Source: Parasphingopyxis lamellibrachiae
GTDB taxonomy: Bacteria > Pseudomonadota > Alphaproteobacteria > Sphingomonadales > Sphingomonadaceae
NCBI RefSeq assembly: GCF_003385775.1
Contig: NZ_QRDP01000004.1
Span: 1,916,957 to 1,980,956, forward strand
DNA: 64,000 nucleotides
Direction of reading: 5' to 3'
Translations under genes and position numbers: made by a program
In this document: piece after piece, positions 52,695 through 61,113 of the stretch
Layout of the letters: each line of letters starts with the position of its first letter
How positions within the stretch are numbered: the first letter of the stretch is position 1
The notes under the pieces: generated by a model
Told to the model about the DNA's origin: nothing
Database searches by the model: none
Seen by the model: the letters and a program-made list of their open reading frames with translations, nothing else

Positions 52695-53474
52695 ATGATG
52701 CTTAATCGTTACTCTCCCCTTGCCACCGCCGTTGCGCTGAGCCTGACGCTCGCCGCCTGCGGCACGGGGCAGACCGATACCGATGCCGACGCGGAATCGC
52801 TCGATTCGGCGCTGCTCGGTGAGGTCGATAACAGCGATCCTGCGCTTACAACCGCGCTCGAAGATCAGATCATGGTCGATCAGGAGCTGGCCGGGCAGTC
52901 CAATGCCAACGCCGCATTGCCCGGCGATGCGGTGAGCGGTTCACCGGTTCCCGAAACGCTCCACACGGCCGCCGACGCGCAAGAGGCGATCAGCGCAGGC
53001 CGGTTGCTCTCCGCCCCGGCGCCGACCGAAGGCGAAGAATGCGCCGAATGCGATGGCCGCAGCGCCGGCCAGGGTGAAACAACGCTGGGCGCAGCCGCCA
53101 GCCGCCAGTCTGGCGAACCGCAGTTCGAAGCCTGCACGGCACCGGTCGAATATGGCATGCAATGGGCCAACGCCCTGCCGCGCGCTTTCAGCGTCTATCC
53201 GGGTTCGGAGGTCGTCGAGGCCGCAGGCCATAATGCGGAAGGCTGCCGCGTGCGCGTGGTGAGCTTCCGGACCAACGCATCCATGCAGAGATTGCTCGAC
53301 TGGTATTATACACGCGCTGTGCGCACCGGATATTCGTCAGAGCACCAGCTGCGCCACGACAATAATGTGCTTGGCGGCTACCGCACACGCGACGAAGGCG
53401 CCTATTACATCATCTTCGCCCCGCGCGCCGGTGGCGGCACCGATGTCGACATTGTCGCCAATAACGGGATCTAG
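52695..53474 (+). CDS. Lipoprotein of the FY-domain trio, member 3
   Basis: 259 residues, lipobox LAAC near residue 22. A long acidic, Ala-rich spacer and a CAEC motif precede the shared domain: FSVYPGSEVVEAAG, SFRTNASMQRLLDWYYTRAVRTGYS and a final YIIFAPRAGGG. AGGAG precedes the ATG. The 134-bp gap after member 2 may contain its own promoter. It converges with the MgtC-like gene. Confidence 0.72.
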   Translation: MMLNRYSPLATAVALSLTLAACGTGQTDTDADAESLDSALLGEVDNSDPALTTALEDQIMVDQELAGQSNANAALPGDAVSGSPVPETLHTAADAQEAISAGRLLSAPAPTEGEECAECDGRSAGQGETTLGAAASRQSGEPQFEACTAPVEYGMQWANALPRAFSVYPGSEVVEAAGHNAEGCRVRVVSFRTNASMQRLLDWYYTRAVRTGYSSEHQLRHDNNVLGGYRTRDEGAYYIIFAPRAGGGTDVDIVANNGI

Positions 53475-53477
53475 CCC

Positions 53478-53963
53478 CTAATCGTCTTCATCGCCTTCCG
53501 GGGCCTGTTCCGCAGTATGCACGTCGGCAAGGTCGTTCGACAGCAGAAGCAGCAGCACAACCCCGGCAGCGATCACGCCGGCCAGCCACAGATAGCCCAG
53601 CCCGCACATGATGCCGATGCCCCCGCTCGCCCATATCGCAGCGGCGGATCCGGCACCGCGGACCACATTGTCGTCGCGAAACAGGGCGCCCGCCCCCAGA
53701 AAGCCGATCCCGGTCAGGATACCGTTGAACACCTTGGCAGGGTCTATCGAGAAGGTTTCGTCGCTCGCCGTGGTCGCGAATTCCGTGATCGCAATCATCA
53801 GCGCTGCGGACACCACCGCGATGATCAGGAAAGGGCGAAAATCGACGGGCTTCCTGTTCTTGTAGCGCTCGATCCCCAGCGCAGCGGAAAACAGGGCGGC
53901 GGCGCCGAGACGCGTCAGCATCTCACCCCAGCCAAGCGAAACGGGTGTGAACATGGCTTCCAT
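53478..53963 (-). CDS. MgtC/SapB-family membrane protein
   Basis: 161 residues with about five membrane segments. The MgtC core is present: LGIERYKNRKPVDFRP, TGIGFLGAGALFRDD, and GSAAAIWASGGIGIMCGLG, with an acidic C-terminal tail. MgtC proteins act in magnesium-limited growth and ATP synthase control. It lies divergent to crcB. Confidence 0.87.
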   Translation of the reverse strand: MEAMFTPVSLGWGEMLTRLGAAALFSAALGIERYKNRKPVDFRPFLIIAVVSAALMIAITEFATTASDETFSIDPAKVFNGILTGIGFLGAGALFRDDNVVRGAGSAAAIWASGGIGIMCGLGYLWLAGVIAAGVVLLLLLSNDLADVHTAEQAPEGDEDD

Positions 53964-54034
53964 ATATCTATCAATACATGAAACGAGAAATAGTTCGACT
54001 GGCGATGCGCCGCACGCTCCGGTAAAGGGCGGCC

Positions 54035-54412
54035 ATGCCTCATCTTCTTCTTGTCATGGCGGGCGGCGCGATCGGTGCAGGGCTTCGGTTCCTGGTCGGA
54101 CGTTTTACGCTGCACCAGTTCGGCCCGGGCTTTCCCTGGGGAACGCTGACCGTCAATCTGGCCGGCGGGCTGGCGATGGGATTGCTGGTCGGCCTGCTCG
54201 CGCGCTTCGGGAGCGGCGGCGAGGGATGGCGGCTCTTTGTCGGCGTCGGGATATTGGGCGGGTTCACGACTTTCTCCGCCTTCAGCCTCGAAGTAACCAA
54301 TATGATCGAGCGCGGCGCGGTCGGGCTGGCCGCCGGCTATGCGCTCGTCTCCGTCATCGGTTCGGTAGTGGCCTTGTTCGCAGGGCTCTGGCTCGTAAGG
54401 ATGGCGGCATGA
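54035..54412 (+). CDS. crcB: Fluoride channel CrcB/Fluc
   Basis: 125 residues, four membrane segments. Fluc dimers export fluoride. Signature residues are GGAIGAGLRFLVGRF near the N terminus and GGFTTFSAFSLE in the third segment. AAAGGG precedes the ATG. It heads a run of six genes whose starts and stops overlap. The leader is only about 70 bp and does not hold a recognisable fluoride riboswitch. Confidence 0.92.
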   Translation: MPHLLLVMAGGAIGAGLRFLVGRFTLHQFGPGFPWGTLTVNLAGGLAMGLLVGLLARFGSGGEGWRLFVGVGILGGFTTFSAFSLEVTNMIERGAVGLAAGYALVSVIGSVVALFAGLWLVRMAA

Positions 54413-55509
54413 CCAAGACCTTCAGCGACGATGTGCGCCAGTTCATCGTGAGCGCAGACGATGATGGCATCCGGCTCGATCGCTGGTTCAAACGCAACCT
54501 GCCCGAAGCCAATTTCAACATCGTCTCGCGCTGGTCGCGCACAGGCCAGCTCAGGCTGGACGGCAAACGCGCGACGCCAGGCGACCGGATCGAGACCGGC
54601 CAGGTGATCCGCGTGCCCCCGGCCGAAGCGCCCAAGACTCTCAAACCCAAAAAAGAACGCCCGCCGCTCAGTCAGGACCAGATCGACTTTGCCCGGACGC
54701 TGGATTTCCATCGCGACAAGAGTGCGCTTGTCCTCAACAAGCCGCCGGGTCTCGCGACGCAGGGCGGGACCAAGACCAAGGATCATGTTGACGGACTGCT
54801 CGATGCGCTGACCTATGACGCCGACACCCGGCCCAAGCTCGTCCATCGGCTCGACAAGGATACGAGCGGCGTGTTGCTGGTCGCGCGATCGGCGCGGGCC
54901 GCCGCCTTCTTCTCCAAGGTGTTTTCGACGCGCAAAGCGACCAAAATCTACTGGGCGATCGTCATGGGCGTGCCCGAAGTGCAGGACGGGGTGATTGACC
55001 TGCCGCTCGCCAAACAGCCCGGAACGGGCGGCGAGAAAATGCATGTTTTCGATGAGGGCCAGCCGGCCAAGACCCGCTATCAGGTGATCGAACGGGCCGG
55101 TAACAGCGCCGCCTTTGTCGCGCTCCAGCCCTATACCGGCCGCACCCACCAGCTGCGCGTTCATATGGCGGCGATCGGCCATCCGATCGTCGGCGACGGC
55201 AAATATGGCGGGGCGGATGCTTTCCTGACCGGCGGCATCAGCCGCAAATTGCACTTGCACGCACGGCGGCTGCGCCTGCCGCATCCCGACAGCCGGATCC
55301 TCGACGTCACCGCCGACCTGCCCGAGCATTTCGCAAACAGCCTCGCCGCGCTCGGCTTTTCGCCCGAACTCGGCGACGATGTGTTTGCCGAGCCGCCCGC
55401 CGAGGACCGGAAGGTCGCGCAGAAACGGGCGGCCAAAGCCTATGCCAAGGACCAGCGCAAGGCGCGCCGCGGCGAACGGCGCGGTCGCGGAATGCGGGAC
55501 CGGAAATAA
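54409..55509 (+). CDS. RluA-family pseudouridine synthase, RluC-like
   Basis: 366 residues: an N-terminal S4-like RNA-binding part (GIRLDRWFKRNLPEANFNI), then the catalytic domain with HRLDKDTSGVLL, Asp149 being the catalytic residue, and LQPYTGRTHQLRVHMA. A basic tail (KDQRKARRGERRGRG) may bind rRNA. RluC-type enzymes modify 23S rRNA. Its ATG overlaps the crcB stop (ATGA). Confidence 0.88.
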   Translation: MTKTFSDDVRQFIVSADDDGIRLDRWFKRNLPEANFNIVSRWSRTGQLRLDGKRATPGDRIETGQVIRVPPAEAPKTLKPKKERPPLSQDQIDFARTLDFHRDKSALVLNKPPGLATQGGTKTKDHVDGLLDALTYDADTRPKLVHRLDKDTSGVLLVARSARAAAFFSKVFSTRKATKIYWAIVMGVPEVQDGVIDLPLAKQPGTGGEKMHVFDEGQPAKTRYQVIERAGNSAAFVALQPYTGRTHQLRVHMAAIGHPIVGDGKYGGADAFLTGGISRKLHLHARRLRLPHPDSRILDVTADLPEHFANSLAALGFSPELGDDVFAEPPAEDRKVAQKRAAKAYAKDQRKARRGERRGRGMRDRK

Positions 55510-56105
55510 TGCATCCCAATACGCAGTTTCACTGGCAGGACCGCGAGGCGATGGCCGATTTCATCGGCGCGCTGGGTTTCGGCATGGTCTTCGCCGAGAC
55601 CCCGCACGGGCCGCGTGTCGCGCATGTGCCGGCCATCCTGGAGGAAGGACGGCTGCTCTTCCACCTGGCAAAGGGCAATGCGCTATCCAAGCATCTCGAT
55701 GGGCAGAGCGCCTTGTTCCTTTTCAACGGCCCCGATGCCTATGTCAGCCCGGACTGGTATGGCGAGCCCGATCAGGTGCCGACCTGGAACTATGTTTCCG
55801 TTGAGCTGGAAGGCCCCGTCTCCACCCTTTCCCGGGACGAGTTGGTCGCGCAAATCGATGGTTTGTCTGCCACCCAGGAAGCCCGGTTCGACAAAACGCC
55901 CTGGACGCGCGCGAAGATGCGCGACGGGCTGTTCGAGAAGATGCTTGGCGGGATTGCCGGTTTTGCGCTCGAACCAAAGGCCTGGCGCGGCACGACGAAG
56001 CTGGGCCAGAACAAGTCGGCCGAAGCGATCTCCAGCGCCGCCGATGCAATCGAAGTCAATGGCCGCCCGGCGATCGCGCACTGGATGCGCAACCTCTCGA
56101 CATGA
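55509..56105 (+). CDS. PaiB-family FMN-binding protein
   Basis: 198 residues. Family marks are MHPNTQFHWQDREAM at the start, PTWNYVSVELEG and GIAGFALEPKAWRGTTKLGQNK. PaiB proteins bind FMN and were first described as repressors of protease and sporulation genes in Bacillus; here a general FMN enzyme role is as likely. ATG overlaps the preceding TAA by one base. Confidence 0.85.
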   Translation: MHPNTQFHWQDREAMADFIGALGFGMVFAETPHGPRVAHVPAILEEGRLLFHLAKGNALSKHLDGQSALFLFNGPDAYVSPDWYGEPDQVPTWNYVSVELEGPVSTLSRDELVAQIDGLSATQEARFDKTPWTRAKMRDGLFEKMLGGIAGFALEPKAWRGTTKLGQNKSAEAISSAADAIEVNGRPAIAHWMRNLST

Positions 56106-56764
56106 GCAACCGTCTCGCCATTTTCGATTGCGACGGAACGCTTGTCGACAGCCAGGCCAATATCTGCATGGCGATGGAACTGGCGTTCGAGCGGGCCGGA
56201 CTGGCCCCGCCGCCGCGCGAAGCCACGCGCAGGGTCGTCGGCCTGAGCCTTGTCGAGGCGATGGAAACGCTGCTCCCCGAAGCCGGTACAGACCAGCACC
56301 GGGAAATGGCGGAGGCCTACAAACAGGCCTTTACCGGGATGCGCGGCGCGGGAACGGTCCATGAACCGCTCTATGACGGCATTGTCGAGACGATCACGGC
56401 GCTGGACGAAACCGGCTGGCTGCTCGGCGTGGCGACGGGAAAGTCCGACCGGGGCCTGAAATTCGTACTGGAGGCGCATGGCCTGACCGACCGGTTCGTG
56501 ACCCTGCACACCGCCGACCGGCATCCCTCCAAGCCGCACCCGTCGATGATCGACGCCTGCATGGCCGATGCCGGGGCTTCGCGCGAAAGCAGCGTGATGA
56601 TCGGCGACACGACGTTCGACATGGCGATGGCCCGAGCCGCGAATGTTATGGCCGTGGGCGTTGCCTGGGGCTATCATGATCCCGATGAGTTGGAGGCTGC
56701 GGGCGCCGATGTCGTGATCGACAGCGCGCATGACCTGGCCGCCATTATCGAGGAGCTTGCATGA
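56102..56764 (+). CDS. HAD-superfamily phosphatase, phosphoglycolate-phosphatase-like
   Basis: 220 residues. HAD motif I IFDCDGTLVDS (Asp9, Asp11), a helical cap, motif II TGKSD, motif III Lys in KPHPSM, and motif IV IGDTTFDMAMA. Such proteins hydrolyse phosphoglycolate or other small phosphoesters. Overlaps the upstream gene by 4 nt. Confidence 0.87.
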   Translation: MSNRLAIFDCDGTLVDSQANICMAMELAFERAGLAPPPREATRRVVGLSLVEAMETLLPEAGTDQHREMAEAYKQAFTGMRGAGTVHEPLYDGIVETITALDETGWLLGVATGKSDRGLKFVLEAHGLTDRFVTLHTADRHPSKPHPSMIDACMADAGASRESSVMIGDTTFDMAMARAANVMAVGVAWGYHDPDELEAAGADVVIDSAHDLAAIIEELA

Positions 56765-56994
56765 CCCCCGAAGACCGCGAATTTCTGGCCAAATCGCGCT
56801 GGCAGACGATGCAACTGCTGCGCTTTACCGGCATCATCGTCATGATCATCGGCATGTGGATCTGGGCCGGCGATATCCTGCGCATCGGCGGGTGGCCGAT
56901 GCTCGGCGTTCCGATATTCGCTCTCGGCATTTTCGAGGCGCTCGTCCTGCCGATCATCCTGGCCAAAAAATGGAAAAGCCCACCGCAAGAATGA
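56761..56994 (+). CDS. Small membrane protein in the crcB-ATP12 operon
   Basis: 77 residues with two hydrophobic segments (LLRFTGIIVMIIGMWIWAG and MLGVPIFALGIFEALVLPI). ATG overlaps the HAD stop (ATGA), and its own stop overlaps the ATP12 start. Family unknown. Confidence 0.75.
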   Translation: MTPEDREFLAKSRWQTMQLLRFTGIIVMIIGMWIWAGDILRIGGWPMLGVPIFALGIFEALVLPIILAKKWKSPPQE

Positions 56995-57692
56995 AACGAT
57001 TTTACGACAAGGCGGACGCGGTACGGACCAGCGATGGCTGGGCTGTGGCGCTGGACGAACGGACGGTCAAGACGCCGGGCCGCAAACCGCTGGCCATGGC
57101 CTCACGCAAGCTTGCCGACGCCATCGCCGCCGAATGGGCAGGTCAGGAGGAACTCATCGATCCGGCGGCGATGCCGCTTACCGGGCTCGCCAACGCTGCC
57201 ATCGACCGGGTTACGCCCGGCCATGCCGATTTTGCAGCCGAGCTTGCTGAATATGGCGATACGGACCTCTTATGCTACCGCGCAGACAGCCCTGCAGAAC
57301 TGGTAGCCAATCAGTGCGCGGCCTGGGATCCGCTGCTCGAATGGGCGGCGCGGCGTTTCGATATCGCCTTTGAAACGACCACAGGCATCGTCCATCGTCC
57401 GCAACCCGAAGCCACTGTTGCGCGGCTCAGGGCGGCGACCGAAGCCTATGGCCCCTTTCACCTGGCCGGGCTCTCCCCCGTTGTGCGGATCGGCGGATCG
57501 CTGGTTGCGGCGCTGGCACTGGCGGAAAATGCTTTCGACGAAGATACCGTCTGGGCGGCGACGCGGGTCGACGAAGACTGGCAGGCCGACAAATGGGGCG
57601 AAGACCAGGAGGCGATCGAAACACGCGACGCCCGCCGCAGGGAATTCAGCGCCGGAATGCGGTTCCTGCGGCTGCTGGAAGCCGGGGACTAG
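56991..57692 (+). CDS. ATP12-family F1-ATPase assembly chaperone
   Basis: 233 residues beginning MKRFYDKADAV. Family signs are LDERTVKTPGRKPLAMAS, AAEWAGQEELIDPAAMPLT and TDLLCYRADSPAELV. ATP12 helps assemble the F1 alpha subunit in mitochondria and alphaproteobacteria. ATG 56991 overlaps the preceding TGA. It is the last gene of the six-gene run; a composite repeat follows 10 bp after the stop. Confidence 0.88.
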   Translation: MKRFYDKADAVRTSDGWAVALDERTVKTPGRKPLAMASRKLADAIAAEWAGQEELIDPAAMPLTGLANAAIDRVTPGHADFAAELAEYGDTDLLCYRADSPAELVANQCAAWDPLLEWAARRFDIAFETTTGIVHRPQPEATVARLRAATEAYGPFHLAGLSPVVRIGGSLVAALALAENAFDEDTVWAATRVDEDWQADKWGEDQEAIETRDARRREFSAGMRFLRLLEAGD

Positions 57693-57701
57693 GAGTTCTG
57701 A

Positions 57702-57839
57702 TTGTCAGAACATTGCTAACGCAATGTCGCCGCACCGGCCCGCTCCCCCTCCCGGCCTCCCACAAGTGTACCCTGAATGGGAGGCCGGGAGGGGGAGCGG
57801 GCCGGTGCGGCGCTCAACCGTCAGGTTGAGTCTGACAAA
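57702..57839. repeat. Composite palindromic repeat, copy I (full length)
   Basis: Left end TTGTCAGA with hairpin ACATTGCTAACGCAATGT, full stem CCGGCCTCCCA with loop CAAGTGTACCCTGAA, then hairpin CTCAACCGTCAGGTTGAG and TCTGACAAA. It fills the space between converging genes and has the same part order as copy C. Confidence 0.92.
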
Positions 57840-57851
57840 AGCAAAATTTCC

Positions 57852-58418
57852 CTATCCTTCGCCCTCAGCCACTTTCGGCAGGAACCAGCGCGCGATAATT
57901 GCGCCGCCGACAATGAAACTCACCAGATCGGCGACGAACAGATAGCCATGGAATACCCAGCCCTGGTGCCACCAGACCGGATTGCCCAGATGCATGAAGA
58001 CGGCAGCGGCCAGCGCGAAAAAGATCAGAATCTTCAATCGCTCGGGGAAGGTCCGCACATGGCCGGACAACCCGTAAAGCGCCACGCCCAGAAGCAGCGC
58101 GGTGATCAGCAACTGGATAAAGCCGCCGATCATCGCGCCCGTATCGCCCAGCGCAAATCCGTTGGGATTATAATGCACCATGGCGATCGGGCCATCGATA
58201 TAGAGCCGCTGTTGCGCTTCGCCGTTGATCCCGGGCACGACATAGGTGGCCGGGCCATCCGCTCCCATATTCTCAGCCAGAACCTGCTGGACAGTGGCCG
58301 CGCCTTCGTCGTCGATCTGGCTCACCGGGATATTGCCCAGCGGCGTTGCGAAAAACAGAAAACCGATGACGAACATGGCGATCGCTGCCGCGACCGCGCC
58401 AATTGCAACGCGTATCAT
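57852..58418 (-). CDS. Membrane protein with periplasmic domain
   Basis: 188 residues. One N-terminal segment (AIAMFVIGFLFFATPL), a soluble part of about 70 residues, and three more segments towards the end. It begins MIRVAIGAVAAAIAM. Looks like a conserved hypothetical of sphingomonads; function unknown. Confidence 0.7.
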   Translation of the reverse strand: MIRVAIGAVAAAIAMFVIGFLFFATPLGNIPVSQIDDEGAATVQQVLAENMGADGPATYVVPGINGEAQQRLYIDGPIAMVHYNPNGFALGDTGAMIGGFIQLLITALLLGVALYGLSGHVRTFPERLKILIFFALAAAVFMHLGNPVWWHQGWVFHGYLFVADLVSFIVGGAIIARWFLPKVAEGEG

Positions 58419-58486
58419 AAGACCCTCTCCCTGTAGCTGGCTGCGAAGCTAAGCCTGTTGCAGGGGTATGGGAAGCCCGCCCGTGC

Positions 58487-59119
58487 CTATCCGGTCAGGC
58501 CGCGCACGAAATCGACCAGACCCGTGCGGCGGGCACGGCGCAGACGCTCGGCCTCGAGGATCGCCCGGGCCCGGGCAGCACAGCGCTCCGCATCGTCGTT
58601 GATCAGCACATAATCATATTCGGCCCAATGGCTGATCTCGGCCGCCGCCCGCTCCATCCGTCCGGCAATGACCTCATCGCTGTCCGTACGCCGCCCCCTG
58701 AGCCGGCTTTCCAGCTCCTCCATTGAAGGCGGGAGGATGAAGACGCGGACAATATCAGGATCGACCTGTTTGAGCTGCTGCGTCCCCTGCCAGTCGATAT
58801 CGAGGAGCACGTCCCGCCCGGCATCGATCGATCTGCCGATTTCGGATTTGAGCGTGCCATAGCGCCGGTCGAACACATGCGCCCATTCGAGAAAGGCATC
58901 CTCCTCGACCATTTGATCGAACGCCGCATCGGTGACGAAATGATAATGCTCGCCGTCCGTCTCGCCCGGGCGAATCGGCCGGGTCGTCGCCGAAACTGAT
59001 GGCGCGATCTCGCTGTCGGCCTCCAGCAGCTTGCGCGCGATGGTGGACTTGCCCGCCCCGCTCGGCGATGAAAGGACATAGAGGAGCCCGCGGCGTTCAA
59101 GCTGTATCGGATCGGCCAT
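58487..59119 (-). CDS. gmk: Guanylate kinase
   Basis: 210 residues, essential enzyme making GDP from GMP and ATP. Walker A SSPSGAGKST (17-26), GMP-binding SATTRPIRPGETDGEHYHF and a lid region are all present, with normal length. Divergent to the DUF2585 gene. Confidence 0.95.
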   Translation of the reverse strand: MADPIQLERRGLLYVLSSPSGAGKSTIARKLLEADSEIAPSVSATTRPIRPGETDGEHYHFVTDAAFDQMVEEDAFLEWAHVFDRRYGTLKSEIGRSIDAGRDVLLDIDWQGTQQLKQVDPDIVRVFILPPSMEELESRLRGRRTDSDEVIAGRMERAAAEISHWAEYDYVLINDDAERCAARARAILEAERLRRARRTGLVDFVRGLTG

Positions 59120-59167
59120 GGACCCGGTTCGCCCAAGCGCGCCGCAAGGTCAAGATGGAGAGGCGAA

Positions 59168-59722
59168 ATCACGCGTATTCACTGGATCATCGCCGCCGCC
59201 ATCGTGGCCGCCGCCGCGATCATCCTCACTCTTATGGGCCGCAATCCGATCTGCGAATGCGGTGAGATCAGGCTCTGGGTGGGCGAGGTGCACGGCCCCG
59301 ACAACAGCCAGCACCTGGCCGACTGGTATGTGCCGAGCCATATCGTCCATGGCTTTATTTTCTGCGGACTGGGCTGGTGGCTGCTGCGGGAGAAATCGGT
59401 GGGTCTGTGGTTTTGCCTGGCCGTTGCGATCGAGGCGGGCTGGGAGATCCTCGAAAATTCGCCGATGATCATCGACCGCTATCGCGAGGCGACGGCGGCC
59501 TTCGGCTATACCGGCGATTCGATCCTCAATTCGCTGGCCGATATCGGCTGGATGGCGCTGGGCTTCCTGATCGCCCGGCGCATCGGACTGTGGCCGACGG
59601 TCGCGATCGCCGTAGTCCTCGAACTCTTCACCCTCTGGATGATCCGCGACAATCTGACGCTGAATGTGCTGATGCTGGTCTGGCCGATTGACGCGGTCAG
59701 GGTATGGCAGGGCGGGGCTTAG
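59168..59722 (+). CDS. DUF2585 membrane protein, apparent ATC start
   Basis: About 184 residues with four membrane segments. The DUF2585 core is clear: DNSQHLADWYVPSHIVHGF, ENSPMIIDRYREAT, GDSILNSLADIGWMALGF and IRDNLTLNVLMLVWP. The frame has no ATG or GTG ahead of the first membrane segment. ATC 59168 lies 7 nt after GGAG and gives ITRIHWIIAAAIV, close to the usual MTR-type start. The first canonical codon, GTG 59204, would cut the first segment and has no ribosome site. ATC initiation or a start-codon mutation are both possible. Confidence 0.75.
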   Translation: MTRIHWIIAAAIVAAAAIILTLMGRNPICECGEIRLWVGEVHGPDNSQHLADWYVPSHIVHGFIFCGLGWWLLREKSVGLWFCLAVAIEAGWEILENSPMIIDRYREATAAFGYTGDSILNSLADIGWMALGFLIARRIGLWPTVAIAVVLELFTLWMIRDNLTLNVLMLVWPIDAVRVWQGGA

Positions 59723-59723
59723 G

Positions 59724-59906
59724 TTTGTCAGAACGTTGCTAGCGCAACCTCGCCGCACCGGCCCGTTCCCCCACCCGACCTCCCATTCAGGATACACTCG
59801 TGGGAGGTCGGGTGGGGGAACGGGCCGGTGCGGCGATTTCCTGCAAAGGAAATTCTGACAAGTTAAGTCCGGTGCCGCGCGCGGCCGTCAGCTTGAGTCT
59901 GACAAA
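59724..59906. repeat. Composite palindromic repeat, copy J (two right ends)
   Basis: Left end TTTGTCAGA with hairpin ACGTTGCTAGCGCAACCT, inverted central loop (TTCAGGATACACTCG), right end GATTTCCTGCAAAGGAAATTCTGACAAG, then a second right part CCGGTGCCGCGCGCGGCC ... TCTGACAAAA. It begins right after one stop codon and ends 13 bp before the converging one. Confidence 0.9.
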
Positions 59907-59919
59907 AGCATCCGCCAAT

Positions 59920-61113
59920 CTAAACCTTTTCCTCCGGATTGATCTCGCTTTTCCAGCTATCCGTCAGCCTCCGCATGATCGCCTCTACGGGGCCGCGGTC
60001 GAACCGGCGGCGCCAAAGCGTGGAGGCGATGATCATGGCGACGTAGAAAAGTGCCGAATAGCCAATGATCCATTCGAGCGTCTGGTGCGGCTTGTATCCG
60101 GCCCAGCCGACCGCCCAGACACCGACCGTGCCGTGCAGGATATAGATGGTCAGCGCGAGCTGCCCGGTATGGACAAGCGGCGTGATCCAGCGGCGATCGG
60201 CAAAGCGATCCCCGAAAGACAGGCACAGCGACACGATGGCCATGCCCCAGCCGATACCGACCGCCAGGAAGAGCGACATCGGCGGATAGGGCGCGGTGCC
60301 GAGCAACAGGCTCGCCTCTTCCAGATCGATCGTCTGCGACACATCCTCCATCAGCTTGAAGAGTCCCATGTCGAGCGCGACATAAGCGATGCCCTCAGCC
60401 GCCAGCGCCAGCACGATCCCGCCGATCAGCATTTTCCGGCGGATGGCGGGATCGCTCATATCGAGCCGACCCAGAAGCATCCCGGCGATCATGAAGCCGA
60501 TCCAGGGCGTTACCGGATGATAGCCCTGGAAGAAGAAATCGATCAGCACTTCGCGGACCGTGAACTCGCTCGTCGTTGCCCAGAAGGGAATCCCATATTG
60601 GGCGGGCAGGACATAATAGAGGACCGGAAAGGCCAGGGTGGCGAACAGGCCGGCAATCACGAGATTCCGGTTGGAAACGGTAAGCAGGACAGCCGCGAAC
60701 ATCAGATAGATGCCGTAAAAGTGCAGGATGTCATATTCCCAGATCTGCCGGAACAGGAGGCCGATCGCCAAAAGGAATGCCGCGCGGCGCAGCAGGTTGA
60801 ACCGGTCCTCGCGAATTTCTGCGCGATCCCCGGAGAGCCGCCCCTTGCGAGACAGGAGCGCGATCCCGATCCCCGCGAGCAGCACGAACAAGGCCGCGGC
60901 CCGGCCATTGACCATGCCGGAGACGGTTTCGAGCCAGGCAGGGCTATCGCCGGTGATATGGAAGGTCGAACGATAATTGACCGTGATCATGCCGAAAATG
61001 GCAAAGGCGCGGGCAATATCGAAGCCGACGATGCGGCGCGCGGTGCGGCTCTCTTCGGCGGGCTGCGTTTCAGAAGGCCGGGATTGGACGACTGCCTCCT
61101 CCTGACCAGTCAT
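59920..61113 (-). CDS. DUF418 (YeiB-like) multipass membrane protein
   Basis: 397 residues, about ten membrane segments. Marks of DUF418/YeiB are RRIVGFDIARAFAIFGM near the N terminus, FVLLAGIGIALL, and HTGQLALTIYILHGTVG near the C terminus. The family resembles acyltransferase-3 proteins, but its substrate is unknown. ATG overlaps the stop of the upstream Tat lipoprotein (ATGA). Confidence 0.85.
   Translation of the reverse strand: MTGQEEAVVQSRPSETQPAEESRTARRIVGFDIARAFAIFGMITVNYRSTFHITGDSPAWLETVSGMVNGRAAALFVLLAGIGIALLSRKGRLSGDRAEIREDRFNLLRRAAFLLAIGLLFRQIWEYDILHFYGIYLMFAAVLLTVSNRNLVIAGLFATLAFPVLYYVLPAQYGIPFWATTSEFTVREVLIDFFFQGYHPVTPWIGFMIAGMLLGRLDMSDPAIRRKMLIGGIVLALAAEGIAYVALDMGLFKLMEDVSQTIDLEEASLLLGTAPYPPMSLFLAVGIGWGMAIVSLCLSFGDRFADRRWITPLVHTGQLALTIYILHGTVGVWAVGWAGYKPHQTLEWIIGYSALFYVAMIIASTLWRRRFDRGPVEAIMRRLTDSWKSEINPEEKV

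Noticed and set aside
53964-54034. Fluoride riboswitch ahead of crcB
   Set aside because: GGCGATG followed by CGCC occurs near 53998-54012, but the downstream pseudoknot and the GCTGATG-CTCC part of the crcB motif are absent and the leader is too short.
66-59906. CRISPR array or IS elements
   Set aside because: The repeats are far apart, palindromic and without spacers between direct repeats, and no transposase or cas gene is present.
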